NCBI GenBank assembly: GCA_024635815.1
Contig: JAGXIG010000029.1
Coordinates: forward strand, 1-20,428
Length of the DNA: 20,428 nt
Direction of reading: 5' to 3'
From: Salegentibacter sp.
GTDB lineage: Bacteria > Bacteroidota > Bacteroidia > Flavobacteriales > Flavobacteriaceae
This document shows positions 9,496-16,276 of this stretch, in pieces. Both the position numbers and the translations under genes were made by a program. Below the pieces are notes generated by a model. The model was not told where the DNA came from. It searched no databases and was given only the letters and a program-made list of their open reading frames with translations. Within the stretch, counting starts at the first letter, position 1. Every line of letters starts with the position of its first letter.

Positions 9496-9900
9496 CTAAG
9501 ATTTTCTTAGTTGTTGAATCCAGTCTGCGATCATTTTATCGAAGATTTGAATCTCTTTCTTTAAAAGTGCTAAAAATTCACTTTCCCGTACATCAGAAAA
9601 CTCCAGATTTTTACAGAGTGATTTTAAGCTTTTACTTGCCCTTCTAATATTTCGAATACGCTCTAAACGCGAGCCAGAATTTTTTGCTGAAGCTACTGCA
9701 GCTACACCCGGCGCCAGCTGAAGTGATTCGGTTACAAGATCGCCGGCATATCTATCTTTTGGGCTGGCCGAAAATCCCATTTCCACCACGTGTTTATCCT
9801 GCGTAAAATGCACAGCCATTGCCCTGGAAAGTTTGAATATTTCCAGAGCTTTCCGGTAAACTGATAATTGATTGGTATTATGCGAAAAAGCCTGTGACAT
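9496..9900 (-). CDS. Small helical-bundle protein, relative of the 8287-8769 product
   Basis: A 134-residue soluble protein, predicted all-helical, with no signal peptide. The opening VYRKALEIFKLSRAMAVHF is a helix like those that begin four-helix-bundle proteins; the C-terminal half (LERIRNIRRASKSLKSL, then EFLALLKKEIQIFDKMIADW) is also helical and basic. It aligns gaplessly to the 160-residue protein encoded at 8287-8769 over about 72 positions (26% identity by hand), but lacks its acidic tail. The upstream region is shared with the divergent Lrp/AsnC gene and holds an AT-rich dyad. Function is unknown. Confidence 0.78.
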   Translation of the reverse strand: MSQAFSHNTNQLSVYRKALEIFKLSRAMAVHFTQDKHVVEMGFSASPKDRYAGDLVTESLQLAPGVAAVASAKNSGSRLERIRNIRRASKSLKSLCKNLEFSDVRESEFLALLKKEIQIFDKMIADWIQQLRKS

Positions 9901-9904
9901 GGAA

Positions 9905-9926
9905 ATTAATTTCCTATAAAATTAAT
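9905..9926. promoter_or_regulatory. Candidate operator dyad between the helical-bundle gene and the Lrp gene
   Basis: The perfect inverted repeat ATTAATTT-CCTATA-AAATTAAT lies where the -33 region of the regulator's promoter would be, and only 5 bp upstream of the divergent start codon. Lrp/AsnC regulators often bind AT-rich dyads and repress themselves, so this is a candidate operator; that role is inference. Confidence 0.4.
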
Positions 9927-9942
9927 CAGAAATTAAATATCT

Positions 9943-9950
9943 TATCTTTG
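9943..9950 (+). promoter_or_regulatory. -7 element of the Lrp/AsnC gene
   Basis: TATCTTTG is an exact TANNTTTG match 64 bp before the start codon. No clear TTG is found 17-23 bp upstream; that position is occupied by the AT-rich dyad. Confidence 0.45.
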
Positions 9951-10014
9951 TTTTTTAATCTCTAAATTAGATTTTACCTTTAAATAGAAGGTATTAATTA
10001 ATTAAAACTTTAAT

Positions 10015-10464
10015 ATGCAAATTGACGAATTCAACTGGGCTATCTTAAATAGATTACAGGAAAATGCCCGTTATTCTTTCGCTGAGATTGGGCGCGAAAT
10101 AGGATTAAGCTCTCCTGCAGTAGCTGAAAGAGTAAAGAAAATGGAAGATGCCGGGATTATTAAAGGATATAAGACCCAAATCTCTTATCATAAAACAGGG
10201 CATCAATTAAAAGCAATTATTACCCTGCGGGCATTTATGGGTAGGTTAAAACCATTTTTAGAAAAAGTAACGGATTTTAAGGAAGTAAGCAATTGCTATC
10301 GCATTACCGGAAATGAAAATATTATTATGGAAGTGGTATTACAAGATCAGGCGCATCTGGAGGAATTTATAGATAAACTTATTACATATGGGGAAACAAA
10401 AACTCATATCGTGCTTTCACAGGTTATAGAATTTGCTGCAATTAATAAAAATGGGGTGAGATAA
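10015..10464 (+). CDS. Lrp/AsnC family transcriptional regulator
   Basis: A 149-residue DNA-binding regulator. The N-terminal winged helix-turn-helix is clear: DEFNWAILNRLQENARYSFA, then EIGREIGLSSPAVAERVKKM as recognition helix, and AGIIKGY. The C-terminal RAM/ligand-sensing domain follows (about residues 60-145), with CYRITGNENIIMEVVLQD and a final strand THIVLSQVIEF. Such proteins usually sense amino acids and form octamers. The target is unknown; the palindrome in the divergent spacer suggests autoregulation and possibly control of the helical-bundle gene. The length is normal for the family and the protein looks intact. Confidence 0.92.
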   Translation: MQIDEFNWAILNRLQENARYSFAEIGREIGLSSPAVAERVKKMEDAGIIKGYKTQISYHKTGHQLKAIITLRAFMGRLKPFLEKVTDFKEVSNCYRITGNENIIMEVVLQDQAHLEEFIDKLITYGETKTHIVLSQVIEFAAINKNGVR

Positions 10465-10521
10465 TCTTAATTTTTAGTGAACATCGATTTTGAGAAGTTT
10501 TTGACTTAATGAATTTTCACC

Positions 10522-10606
10522 GTTAAATTTTTAATTTTTGTTAAATCCAGGCTTTTTTGCACCATTTTTAACGAATTTCTAAAACCGATATTTGTTTTAG
10601 TTAAAT
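10522..10606. promoter_or_regulatory. Cluster of GTTAAAT repeats upstream of the DUF1328 gene
   Basis: GTTAAAT occurs at 10522, 10540 and 10600, and a related inverse TTTTTAACG is at 10564-10572, all in the 216-bp spacer before the DUF1328 gene. It could be a regulator-binding array or chance in AT-rich DNA. Otherwise the spacer holds nothing recognisable. Confidence 0.25.
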
Positions 10607-10680
10607 TATAGCAAATTGTAATTTCCTTAATACTAATGCGACTACACTGTGCTTACCTTTATAAAAAAAAGAAATTACTT

Positions 10681-10875
10681 ATGAGAAAGTATAGTTTAGT
10701 ATTCCTTATCGTGGCCGCAGTAACTGGTGCGATAGGATTTTCCGGATTAAGTTTTGCTGGTATTGAAGTAGTAAGGGTATTATTTTTAATCTTTGCTGAC
10801 TTACTTGTAGTCTCCCTAATAGCCCGTCTTTTATTGGGAAATAACAATTTGAGATTACAGCGTATAAAAAAGTAG
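10681..10875 (+). CDS. DUF1328-like small membrane protein
   Basis: A 64-residue protein with two hydrophobic helices: MRKYSLVFLIVAAVTGAIGF (with FSGLSFAGIEVV after it) and VLFLIFADLLVVSLIARLLL. This matches the short DUF1328 (YtjA-like) family, whose function is unknown but which is often stress-related. The start at 10681 is preferred over 10636, because the extra 15 residues of the longer version (with a run of Lys) are absent from the family. A perfect palindromic terminator follows 22 bp after the stop. Confidence 0.75.
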   Translation: MRKYSLVFLIVAAVTGAIGFSGLSFAGIEVVRVLFLIFADLLVVSLIARLLLGNNNLRLQRIKK

Positions 10876-10897
10876 AATTTAGACCTATATATTTATT

Positions 10898-10928
10898 AAG
10901 CCTTCATCGCGCGATGAAGGCTTTTTTA
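10898..10928 (+). terminator. Palindromic terminator after the DUF1328 gene
   Basis: AAGCCTTCATCGC (10898-10910) and GCGATGAAGGCTT (10911-10923) form a perfect 26-bp palindrome, giving an 11-bp stem with a 4-nt loop and a following T tract. Confidence 0.85.
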
Positions 10929-10982
10929 TATACGGTTTTTTGATATCTATGCTTATATTTATGGTAATTATGTGATTTTATT

Positions 10983-12404
10983 ATGAAAAAAATACCTTTC
11001 TTGATTTTACTCTTAGCTTTTATACCTCAATTTGGGAATTCACAAGATTTGGAAATTCCTTTAGGTAAAATTGTAGATTCAATTCCAATCACCGACACCA
11101 CCGCAAATAGTTTTGCTTTATACCTACCCCAAAATTTTAACAAAGAGAAACAATGGCCGGTAATTTTTGTTTTCGATCCTCAGGGAAGGGGAAGTGGAGC
11201 TACACAACTTTTCAGAGCAGTGGCCGAAGAACAATCATATATTATTGCTGCCTCTAATTTAAACTTAAAGAAGGATTCTTTAAAAAACAATATTAATAAA
11301 ATAGGACCATTTATAAATCAGGTAGACGGTATGTTGTCTATAGACAGGGAACAGGTTTATGTTGCGGGCCTTTCAGAAGGTGGGCAGTTGGCTGGGGCAT
11401 TGCCTTTTATATATAATAATATTGCCGGGGTATTAGCTGTGGAAAATGCCTGGATAAACACTCAGTATCTAAATGCTAATAATAAATTTATGTTTAGCGC
11501 GGTGGCTTGTGATAGTAATAATACACTATTTGTTCTGGAGGAAATTAAAGCTTATTTAGATAAAAGAAACTTCCCGACAGAGATGAACTATTACTCTTGC
11601 GAGGATAAAGTAGAATGGCCTGTTGCCGATGTAATCCAGAATGCTGTTGCGGGCTTTACCTTGAATGCGATGAAAGAAGGGAAAAGGCCGCAAGACCAGG
11701 AGTTAGTAAAAAAACTGTTTACTGAGGAGGCCGAATATGCAGAGGTTTTAAGGCGCACCCGTAACTACTACCAGGCTTTTGAAAAGCTAAAACAAATTGA
11801 AGATAAATATGATGATTTTGATCTGGATATAGATTTACGCGACCAGATAAGGAATACCAGGAGAAATAAAGCTTTTAGGCAGCAAAGACGGGATTACCGA
11901 AGCGTTGTGGTTGAAGAAAAAAATAAACAGGAAGAATATATTTATTATATGGAAACCGATGTGGTGACTTCCAATTTTGAAAATATTGGGTGGTGGGCTG
12001 CCCAGGTGGAAGAATTAAAAGAAAATGAAGAAAAATATAGCGGCTCCAAACAGAAAATGGCCAACAGGCTTCAGGGATTTCTTGATAACCTAAGTAAAAA
12101 TTATTATGATGCTTATGTAAATTCCCAGGCTGATTCCAGGTCTAAAATCTTCGTAAGTATTCTTAGAACTATATTCGATAAAGATGATCCTGAAGCTTAT
12201 TTAAACATCATTAAGATTGCCGGTCACGATGGCGATCACGAAACTGCCCTTTTATATCTTGAAGATTTGCTAAAAACCGGTTTTGATGACTTGGAAGCCT
12301 TATATGATATAGAAGGAATCTTAGATCTTAAACTAAGTGAAGAATATAACTCGAAAATCAGGGAATATCTTGGGGAAGCAAAATATTATCGGGCTGAAAG
12401 TTAA
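10983..12404 (+). CDS. Secreted alpha/beta-hydrolase-like protein with helical repeat C-terminus
   Basis: A 473-residue exported protein: signal peptide at about residues 1-20 (MKKIPFLILLLAFIPQFGNS). Residues 40-225 look like the esterase fold of PHB-depolymerase/feruloyl-esterase relatives, with LYLPQNF, WPVIFVFDPQGRG as oxyanion region and a nucleophile elbow GLSEGG at 129-134 (Ser131). At the place where such enzymes usually have G-x-H-x-WP, this one reads EDKVEWP (207-213), with Val210 instead of His, so catalysis may be lost. Residues 235-473 are charged, helical and TPR-like, ending in a repeat that pairs LYLEDLLKTGF with LYDIEGILDL. Substrate unknown. It is preceded by a terminator and probably has its own promoter. 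Confidence 0.75.
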   Translation: MKKIPFLILLLAFIPQFGNSQDLEIPLGKIVDSIPITDTTANSFALYLPQNFNKEKQWPVIFVFDPQGRGSGATQLFRAVAEEQSYIIAASNLNLKKDSLKNNINKIGPFINQVDGMLSIDREQVYVAGLSEGGQLAGALPFIYNNIAGVLAVENAWINTQYLNANNKFMFSAVACDSNNTLFVLEEIKAYLDKRNFPTEMNYYSCEDKVEWPVADVIQNAVAGFTLNAMKEGKRPQDQELVKKLFTEEAEYAEVLRRTRNYYQAFEKLKQIEDKYDDFDLDIDLRDQIRNTRRNKAFRQQRRDYRSVVVEEKNKQEEYIYYMETDVVTSNFENIGWWAAQVEELKENEEKYSGSKQKMANRLQGFLDNLSKNYYDAYVNSQADSRSKIFVSILRTIFDKDDPEAYLNIIKIAGHDGDHETALLYLEDLLKTGFDDLEALYDIEGILDLKLSEEYNSKIREYLGEAKYYRAES

Positions 12405-12815
12405 ATTGAAATTTGGTTTTTACTTGATAATCGAGATTTAATGCTCCGAGACTTGTCTTTAAATTAAAATATTTCCTATAATGGCTCGTGGGCTTGCTCC
12501 GAGGTAGTTTACTTATTTTAATTCTACCTGTTTCATTTGTATTAGGATGAAAAAAGGCGTTTAATTTTCCGAAAGAATAGGAAATCAGAATCTTCCGAGG
12601 TCTTATTCTTAGAATAAATATCTTGTCTTTCAACTAAATTTAAATTGAGCGTGGCAGAAGATTGTTTGGATTTTGCAGATATTAATAACAGCGAAACCAC
12701 CAACTCCGGCGGACGGTATTCAGACTTAAGGATACCGGAGGGTGATTCCAATTTGTTAGATCTTAATAAAAGCATAATCCTTACTATGCTTATAATGGTA
12801 ACTTTTCCTGTATTA
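12405..12815. other. Unexplained spacer between the hydrolase and porin genes
   Basis: No convincing gene. It holds the 9-bp direct repeat TGCTCCGAG (12442-12450 and 12495-12503) and a dyad TTATTCT-T-AGAATAA (12603-12617). On the minus strand two overlapping open frames (91 and 97 codons, 12633-12358 and 12835-12542) together cover it, but they are in different frames, the first overlaps the 3' end of the hydrolase gene, and neither resembles a known protein. It could be a decayed gene or a repeat remnant. Confidence 0.4.
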
Positions 12816-12863
12816 TAAGGCCTGCTGAAAATCATTTGGTAAAAGTCATTTCAGCAGGCCTTA
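12816..12863 (-). terminator. Long hairpin just after the porin gene
   Basis: A perfect 15-bp stem TAAGGCCTGCTGAAA/TTTCAGCAGGCCTTA (12816-12830 and 12849-12863) with an 18-nt loop lies 22 bp beyond the porin stop. No strong U-tract follows on either strand, so it may stabilise the mRNA 3' end instead of acting as a classical terminator. Confidence 0.5.
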
Positions 12864-12884
12864 AGAACTTTAAATAATTAGTTT

Positions 12885-14000
12885 TTAAAACGCATAAACT
12901 GCAGCCAGGACAAAAGACGAAAGATTATCGGTTCCTTCTAAATCTGAATTCACAAAAACCGGGGATGGCGTGTTAGAAACTTTATCCAAACGCAATTCAG
13001 GTTTTATAGTTAGGCTTCCAATCTTATAACTCCCGGTAAGAGTGAAGTCTATTGCTTCTGCATCAGCTCCATAAACAGGCCCGCCATCTTCTAATTCTTT
13101 AAAATATTCAGCTCTTAAACCAATAGCAAAACTATCGGATGTTTGAATTTGTGGATAAAGCGCAGCTCCATAAAACCCTTCCCCATCGGTAGTATTATAG
13201 GTGGTATTGAGTCCTAAATAAAAAGCTTCGGAAAAATCCCATCCTGTAGTTAAGTCTATCTGAAAAGTAGCTTCATCTGAAAGTGGCATTTGCTCTCCAT
13301 ATATTAGATTTAAAAATGCGCTGCCGTTTCCGGTAGAATAGCCCAGCTGGCCTCCAAAAGAATATTTTCCGTAGGGGTTGAACTCAGTCCAGTCTGTTGG
13401 GTTCATTATTGCCAACATTGCGCTCCAGTTATCGTCTATGGCAAAATCAGCTTTAATTCCAGTATGGGAGAATGGCCCATAGGAGAACATATATGAAGTG
13501 GAATAGTTGAAATTGGCAGCTGGTGAAATTACTTCATAACCCAGGAAAGTATTGAAATTTCCCAGTGTTAAAGTAACAGCATCTGAAACATTCCAGTAAG
13601 CATACAACTGATTAACAATATTATTAGGAGCCGCAGATGCAAAAACCGCATCTTCACCACGTGGACCGAAAACCAAATCGGCCACAAAACCTACTTTTTC
13701 ACCTTCGTACCCTAAAATCACATTGGCCATTCCAATAGCAAAACCAGGATCGTTTGCAAAGGAAGAAGCTGGAGCTTGCGGACCTACAATAGGATCGCCA
13801 GCATCGTTATATTCGTATTTGTTTAATCCGTTGAAATTTGTTCTAAAATAAGTATCTACAGAACCGCTGATACTAAAATTAGACATAAAGCTTTCGGTTT
13901 CAGTTGCTTCAGCTTCCTGAGCTTGAAGGTTAGAACCGATAACAAAGCATATTCCTAAAAAGAATATTTTTTGGATATTTGCAGTAGTGAATTTTTTCAT
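12885..14000 (-). CDS. Outer-membrane beta-barrel porin (BBP2/OmpL-like) of the ammonium module
   Basis: A 371-residue outer-membrane protein. The chosen start gives a signal peptide (MKKFTTANIQKIFFLGICFV, cleavage near LQA/QEAE); the longer in-frame start at 14108 would add 36 residues that run through the hairpin spacer and is rejected. The mature part begins FSISGSVDTYFRTNFNG, consists of alternating-polarity strands rich in aromatics and Gly (LGNFNTFLGYEVISPAANFN, FGGQLGYSTGNGSAFLNLIY) and ends in Phe (LAAVYAF), as expected for BAM-dependent barrels. The pattern fits the beta-barrel porin-2 family. It is the third gene after PII and amt on the same strand, suggesting a role in passage of ammonium or other small N compounds. 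That role is inference. Confidence 0.82.
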   Translation of the reverse strand: MKKFTTANIQKIFFLGICFVIGSNLQAQEAEATETESFMSNFSISGSVDTYFRTNFNGLNKYEYNDAGDPIVGPQAPASSFANDPGFAIGMANVILGYEGEKVGFVADLVFGPRGEDAVFASAAPNNIVNQLYAYWNVSDAVTLTLGNFNTFLGYEVISPAANFNYSTSYMFSYGPFSHTGIKADFAIDDNWSAMLAIMNPTDWTEFNPYGKYSFGGQLGYSTGNGSAFLNLIYGEQMPLSDEATFQIDLTTGWDFSEAFYLGLNTTYNTTDGEGFYGAALYPQIQTSDSFAIGLRAEYFKELEDGGPVYGADAEAIDFTLTGSYKIGSLTIKPELRLDKVSNTPSPVFVNSDLEGTDNLSSFVLAAVYAF

Positions 14001-14064
14001 AATAAAAGTCTTGTTTAATGATTTGAAATGTGTTGAGCAAAGCTTTATGAGAGATTTACATATA

Positions 14065-14095
14065 GGGAGCGCTCCGCCAAGCGCTCCTTTTTTTT
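14065..14095 (+). terminator. Hairpin with T8 tract in the amt-porin spacer
   Basis: A 7-bp GC-rich stem GGAGCGC/GCGCTCC (14066-14072 and 14081-14087) with an 8-nt loop is followed by T8 on the plus strand (14088-14095). Both flanking genes run on the minus strand, where the hairpin is preceded by A8 and not followed by U. It thus looks like a terminator of antisense transcription, or a processing/stabilising hairpin within the amt-porin mRNA. Confidence 0.5.
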
Positions 14096-14116
14096 CTAAA
14101 AGCTTCAAAAAAAAAT

Positions 14117-15358
14117 TTATCTATCGTGAGCTGTTCCAAATTCGGCATAGGCATCCATACCGTGTTCGTGAGCATCTAAGCCTTCAGTTTCTTCTTTTTC
14201 TTCCATCCTTAAGCCCATTGTGGCTTTAATAATTGAAAGAATTATAAATGCTGAAATACAACAGAAAGCACCAATGATCCCCACGCCCGCAAGTTGTACA
14301 AGCAATTGATCAAAACCAGCCATACTTCCGAAGATTCCTACGGCAAGCGTTCCCCAAATTCCACAAGCAAGGTGAACAGCTACGGCACCAACAGGATCAT
14401 CTAATCTAAGCTTATCAATTAATGATACACCAAAAACGATAACTCCTCCTGCAACCAGTCCAATAAGAATGGCATCTAATGGGCTCATAAGATCTGCACC
14501 TGCTGTAATACCAACCAGGCCACCTAAAATTCCGTTTAGAAACATGGTAAGGTCATAATTCTTATAAGCAATTGTTGAAACCACAAAGGCTGAAATACCA
14601 CCGGCTGCCGCAGCAAGACAGGTAGTTACCAGGGTGATGGAAGTTAAAGAAGGATCGGCAGAAAGCACTGAACCCCCATTAAAGCCAAACCATCCTAACC
14701 AAAGGATAAAAACTCCCGCAGTGGCCAGAGGGATATTGTGACCCGGAATCGCGTGAGACTGACCGTCTTTGCTAAATTTCCCTAATCTAGCTCCTAGTAA
14801 ATAGATAGCAATCAAGGCTGCCCATCCACCTACGGAGTGTACCAGGGTAGAACCTGCAAAATCGTAAAAACCAAGACCGTCTAAGAATCCGCCACCCCAT
14901 TTCCAGGAGCCTACAATGGGATAAACAAACGTGATATAGATCACAGAAAAAAGCATAAAACTTCCCAGTTTAATTCGTTCTGCAACTGCCCCGGAAACTA
15001 TAGTTGCCGCGGTTGCCGCAAACATTCCCTGGAATAAGAAATCTGTCCAGTAAGTATACCCTTCGTTATAAGCTAAGTCTAAAGAACCGTCCGCCATAGG
15101 AGCACTTAATCCAAAAAGGTCGAAGAAATAATCCGGAATTATTCCGGCAATAAAAGAGCCTGGGTACATTAAGTTAAATCCAATAATAGAATAGGTAAGT
15201 AACCCGGCACAAATAATAAACACGTTTTTAAAGAGGATATTAATGGCATTTTTTTGTCTTGTAAGTCCAACCTCAAGGAGTGAGAAACCAAGATGCATAA
15301 AAAAGACCAGTGCGGTACACACCATCATCCAAACATTATTAACAGTAAGTAATTCCAT
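14117..15358 (-). CDS. amt: Ammonium transporter (Amt family)
   Basis: A 413-residue inner-membrane channel/transporter for ammonium with about 11 membrane spans. The pore pair of histidines is present: DFAGSTLVHSVGGWAA with Asp166 and His174, and DPVGAVAVHLACGIWG with His329. The N-terminal helix reads FFMHLGFSLLEVGLTRQKNA, the Glu-containing version seen in a subset of Amt proteins, unlike the FYGG of E. coli AmtB. The C-terminus EGLDAHEHGMDAYAEF is the cytoplasmic tail that PII normally contacts. It starts 27 bp after the PII gene, so the two are co-transcribed, and the porin gene follows after 116 bp. Confidence 0.96.
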   Translation of the reverse strand: MELLTVNNVWMMVCTALVFFMHLGFSLLEVGLTRQKNAINILFKNVFIICAGLLTYSIIGFNLMYPGSFIAGIIPDYFFDLFGLSAPMADGSLDLAYNEGYTYWTDFLFQGMFAATAATIVSGAVAERIKLGSFMLFSVIYITFVYPIVGSWKWGGGFLDGLGFYDFAGSTLVHSVGGWAALIAIYLLGARLGKFSKDGQSHAIPGHNIPLATAGVFILWLGWFGFNGGSVLSADPSLTSITLVTTCLAAAAGGISAFVVSTIAYKNYDLTMFLNGILGGLVGITAGADLMSPLDAILIGLVAGGVIVFGVSLIDKLRLDDPVGAVAVHLACGIWGTLAVGIFGSMAGFDQLLVQLAGVGIIGAFCCISAFIILSIIKATMGLRMEEKEETEGLDAHEHGMDAYAEFGTAHDR

Positions 15359-15385
15359 AAAGTGATTTTTTAAAGAGTTGATTTT

Positions 15386-15724
15386 TTAAGAAAGGGAGTC
15401 AGTTCCTTTCTCTCTAGTTCTTATGCGATAGGCTTCTTCTACCGGCGACACAAATATTTTTCCGTCTCCCACCGAGCCGGTATGTGCGGCTTTTATAATA
15501 GTTTCTACGGTGCGTTCTACATTATGATCTGAGACTACCAATGAGATTTTACGCCGTTGAATATCGCTGGTGCTGTATGACACTCCCCGATATACGTGGC
15601 CTTGTTTTTCGTTACCAACCCCGGTAACATCCCAATAGCTGAAAAAGTTGACTTCGGTTTCATGAAGTGCTTTCTTAACTTCATCAAACCTGGATTTTCT
15701 AATAATGGCTTCTATTTTTTTCAT
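15386..15724 (-). CDS. PII-type nitrogen regulatory protein
   Basis: A 112-residue signal protein that binds ATP/ADP and 2-oxoglutarate and controls ammonium uptake by docking on Amt. Visible: MKKIEAIIRKSRFDEVKKAL as first strand-helix, T-loop about 37-55 with Tyr50 in YRGVSY (the place of uridylylated Tyr51 in E. coli GlnB), the B-loop TGSVGDGKIFV and the C-loop YRIRTREKG. The T-loop reads GVGNEKQGHVYRG where E. coli has GFGRQKGHTELYRG, so it is one residue shorter overall and displaces the conserved Gln39. Linkage to amt suggests a GlnK-like role. Whether Tyr50 is modified cannot be told. Confidence 0.94.
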   Translation of the reverse strand: MKKIEAIIRKSRFDEVKKALHETEVNFFSYWDVTGVGNEKQGHVYRGVSYSTSDIQRRKISLVVSDHNVERTVETIIKAAHTGSVGDGKIFVSPVEEAYRIRTREKGTDSLS

Positions 15725-15766
15725 AAAAACTTGATTTTTGATGGGTATAAATATATAAAAATATCA

Positions 15767-15793
15767 CAACACCCTTAAAAAATTAGGGGTTAT
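15767..15793. repeat. Imperfect second copy of the crcB terminator hairpin
   Basis: ACCCTTAA-AAAA-TTAGGGGT pairs with one G-T wobble. It is nearly identical to the hairpin at 15818-15849 (both contain TAAAAAATTAGGGGTT), so the PII upstream region carries a tandem, diverged repeat. Confidence 0.6.
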
Positions 15794-15817
15794 TGGTAAA
15801 TTAATGTGAATTAAACA

Positions 15818-15849
15818 AAAACAACCCCTAAAAAATTAGGGGTTGTTTT
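15818..15849 (-). terminator. Terminator after crcB
   Basis: A perfect 14-bp stem AAAACAACCCCTAA/TTAGGGGTTGTTTT with an AAAA loop. On the minus strand it ends in a T-rich tract and lies 46 bp after the crcB stop, separating the crcB operon from the PII promoter region. Confidence 0.75.
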
Positions 15850-15895
15850 AAAATATAGGCAAGTTTTGTTTAGTTTCTATTTTTATTGAACCTGG

Positions 15896-16270
15896 CTAAG
15901 TCAATTTAGAAAGAAAAATACCTAAAAAGACGGCCAAAATTCCAAGAATTATGCTTCCGAAGGCATAAAAGAAGAAATTAAGATAATAACCAGTGCGTAA
16001 AAGTGCCTGATTTTCCAAAGCGAAACTGGAAAAAGTTGTAAAGCCGCCACAAAAGCCAACGGCCAGGAATAATACAATATTAGAGTTGAAAATATCAGAT
16101 CTGGCAGCGATCCCCAGAATTAATCCTAGTAGTAAACTACCCAGGATATTTACCGTAAAAGTCCCAAAGGGAATAAATGCCGTTTCAAAATTCAAACTTT
16201 TACTGATTAGGTAACGCAGAACACTACCTAGGCCGCCACCTATAAAAATCAATAATAGTTGTTTAAACAT
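15896..16270 (-). CDS. crcB: Fluoride channel CrcB/Fluc
   Basis: A 124-residue inner-membrane protein with four predicted spans that exports fluoride as an antiparallel dimer. Diagnostic residues are present: GTFTVNILGS with Asn41, and the TM3 break with the Phe-box GFCGGFTTFSSF at 72-83. The length is normal for a single-gene, homodimeric Fluc. It begins 6 bp after the SRPBCC/GyrI-like gene, so the two are one operon; a terminator pair follows. No fluoride riboswitch motif was recognised upstream of the operon. Confidence 0.95.
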   Translation of the reverse strand: MFKQLLLIFIGGGLGSVLRYLISKSLNFETAFIPFGTFTVNILGSLLLGLILGIAARSDIFNSNIVLFLAVGFCGGFTTFSSFALENQALLRTGYYLNFFFYAFGSIILGILAVFLGIFLSKLT

Positions 16271-16276
16271 AGGTGT

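Noticed and set aside
12358..12835. Two minus-strand open frames (91 and 97 codons) in the hydrolase-porin spacer as real genes
   Set aside because: They overlap in different frames, one runs into the hydrolase gene, the other starts inside a hairpin, and neither resembles a known family.
14001..14108. Longer N-terminus for the porin
   Set aside because: It would run through the GC-rich hairpin and put 36 residues before a good signal peptide.
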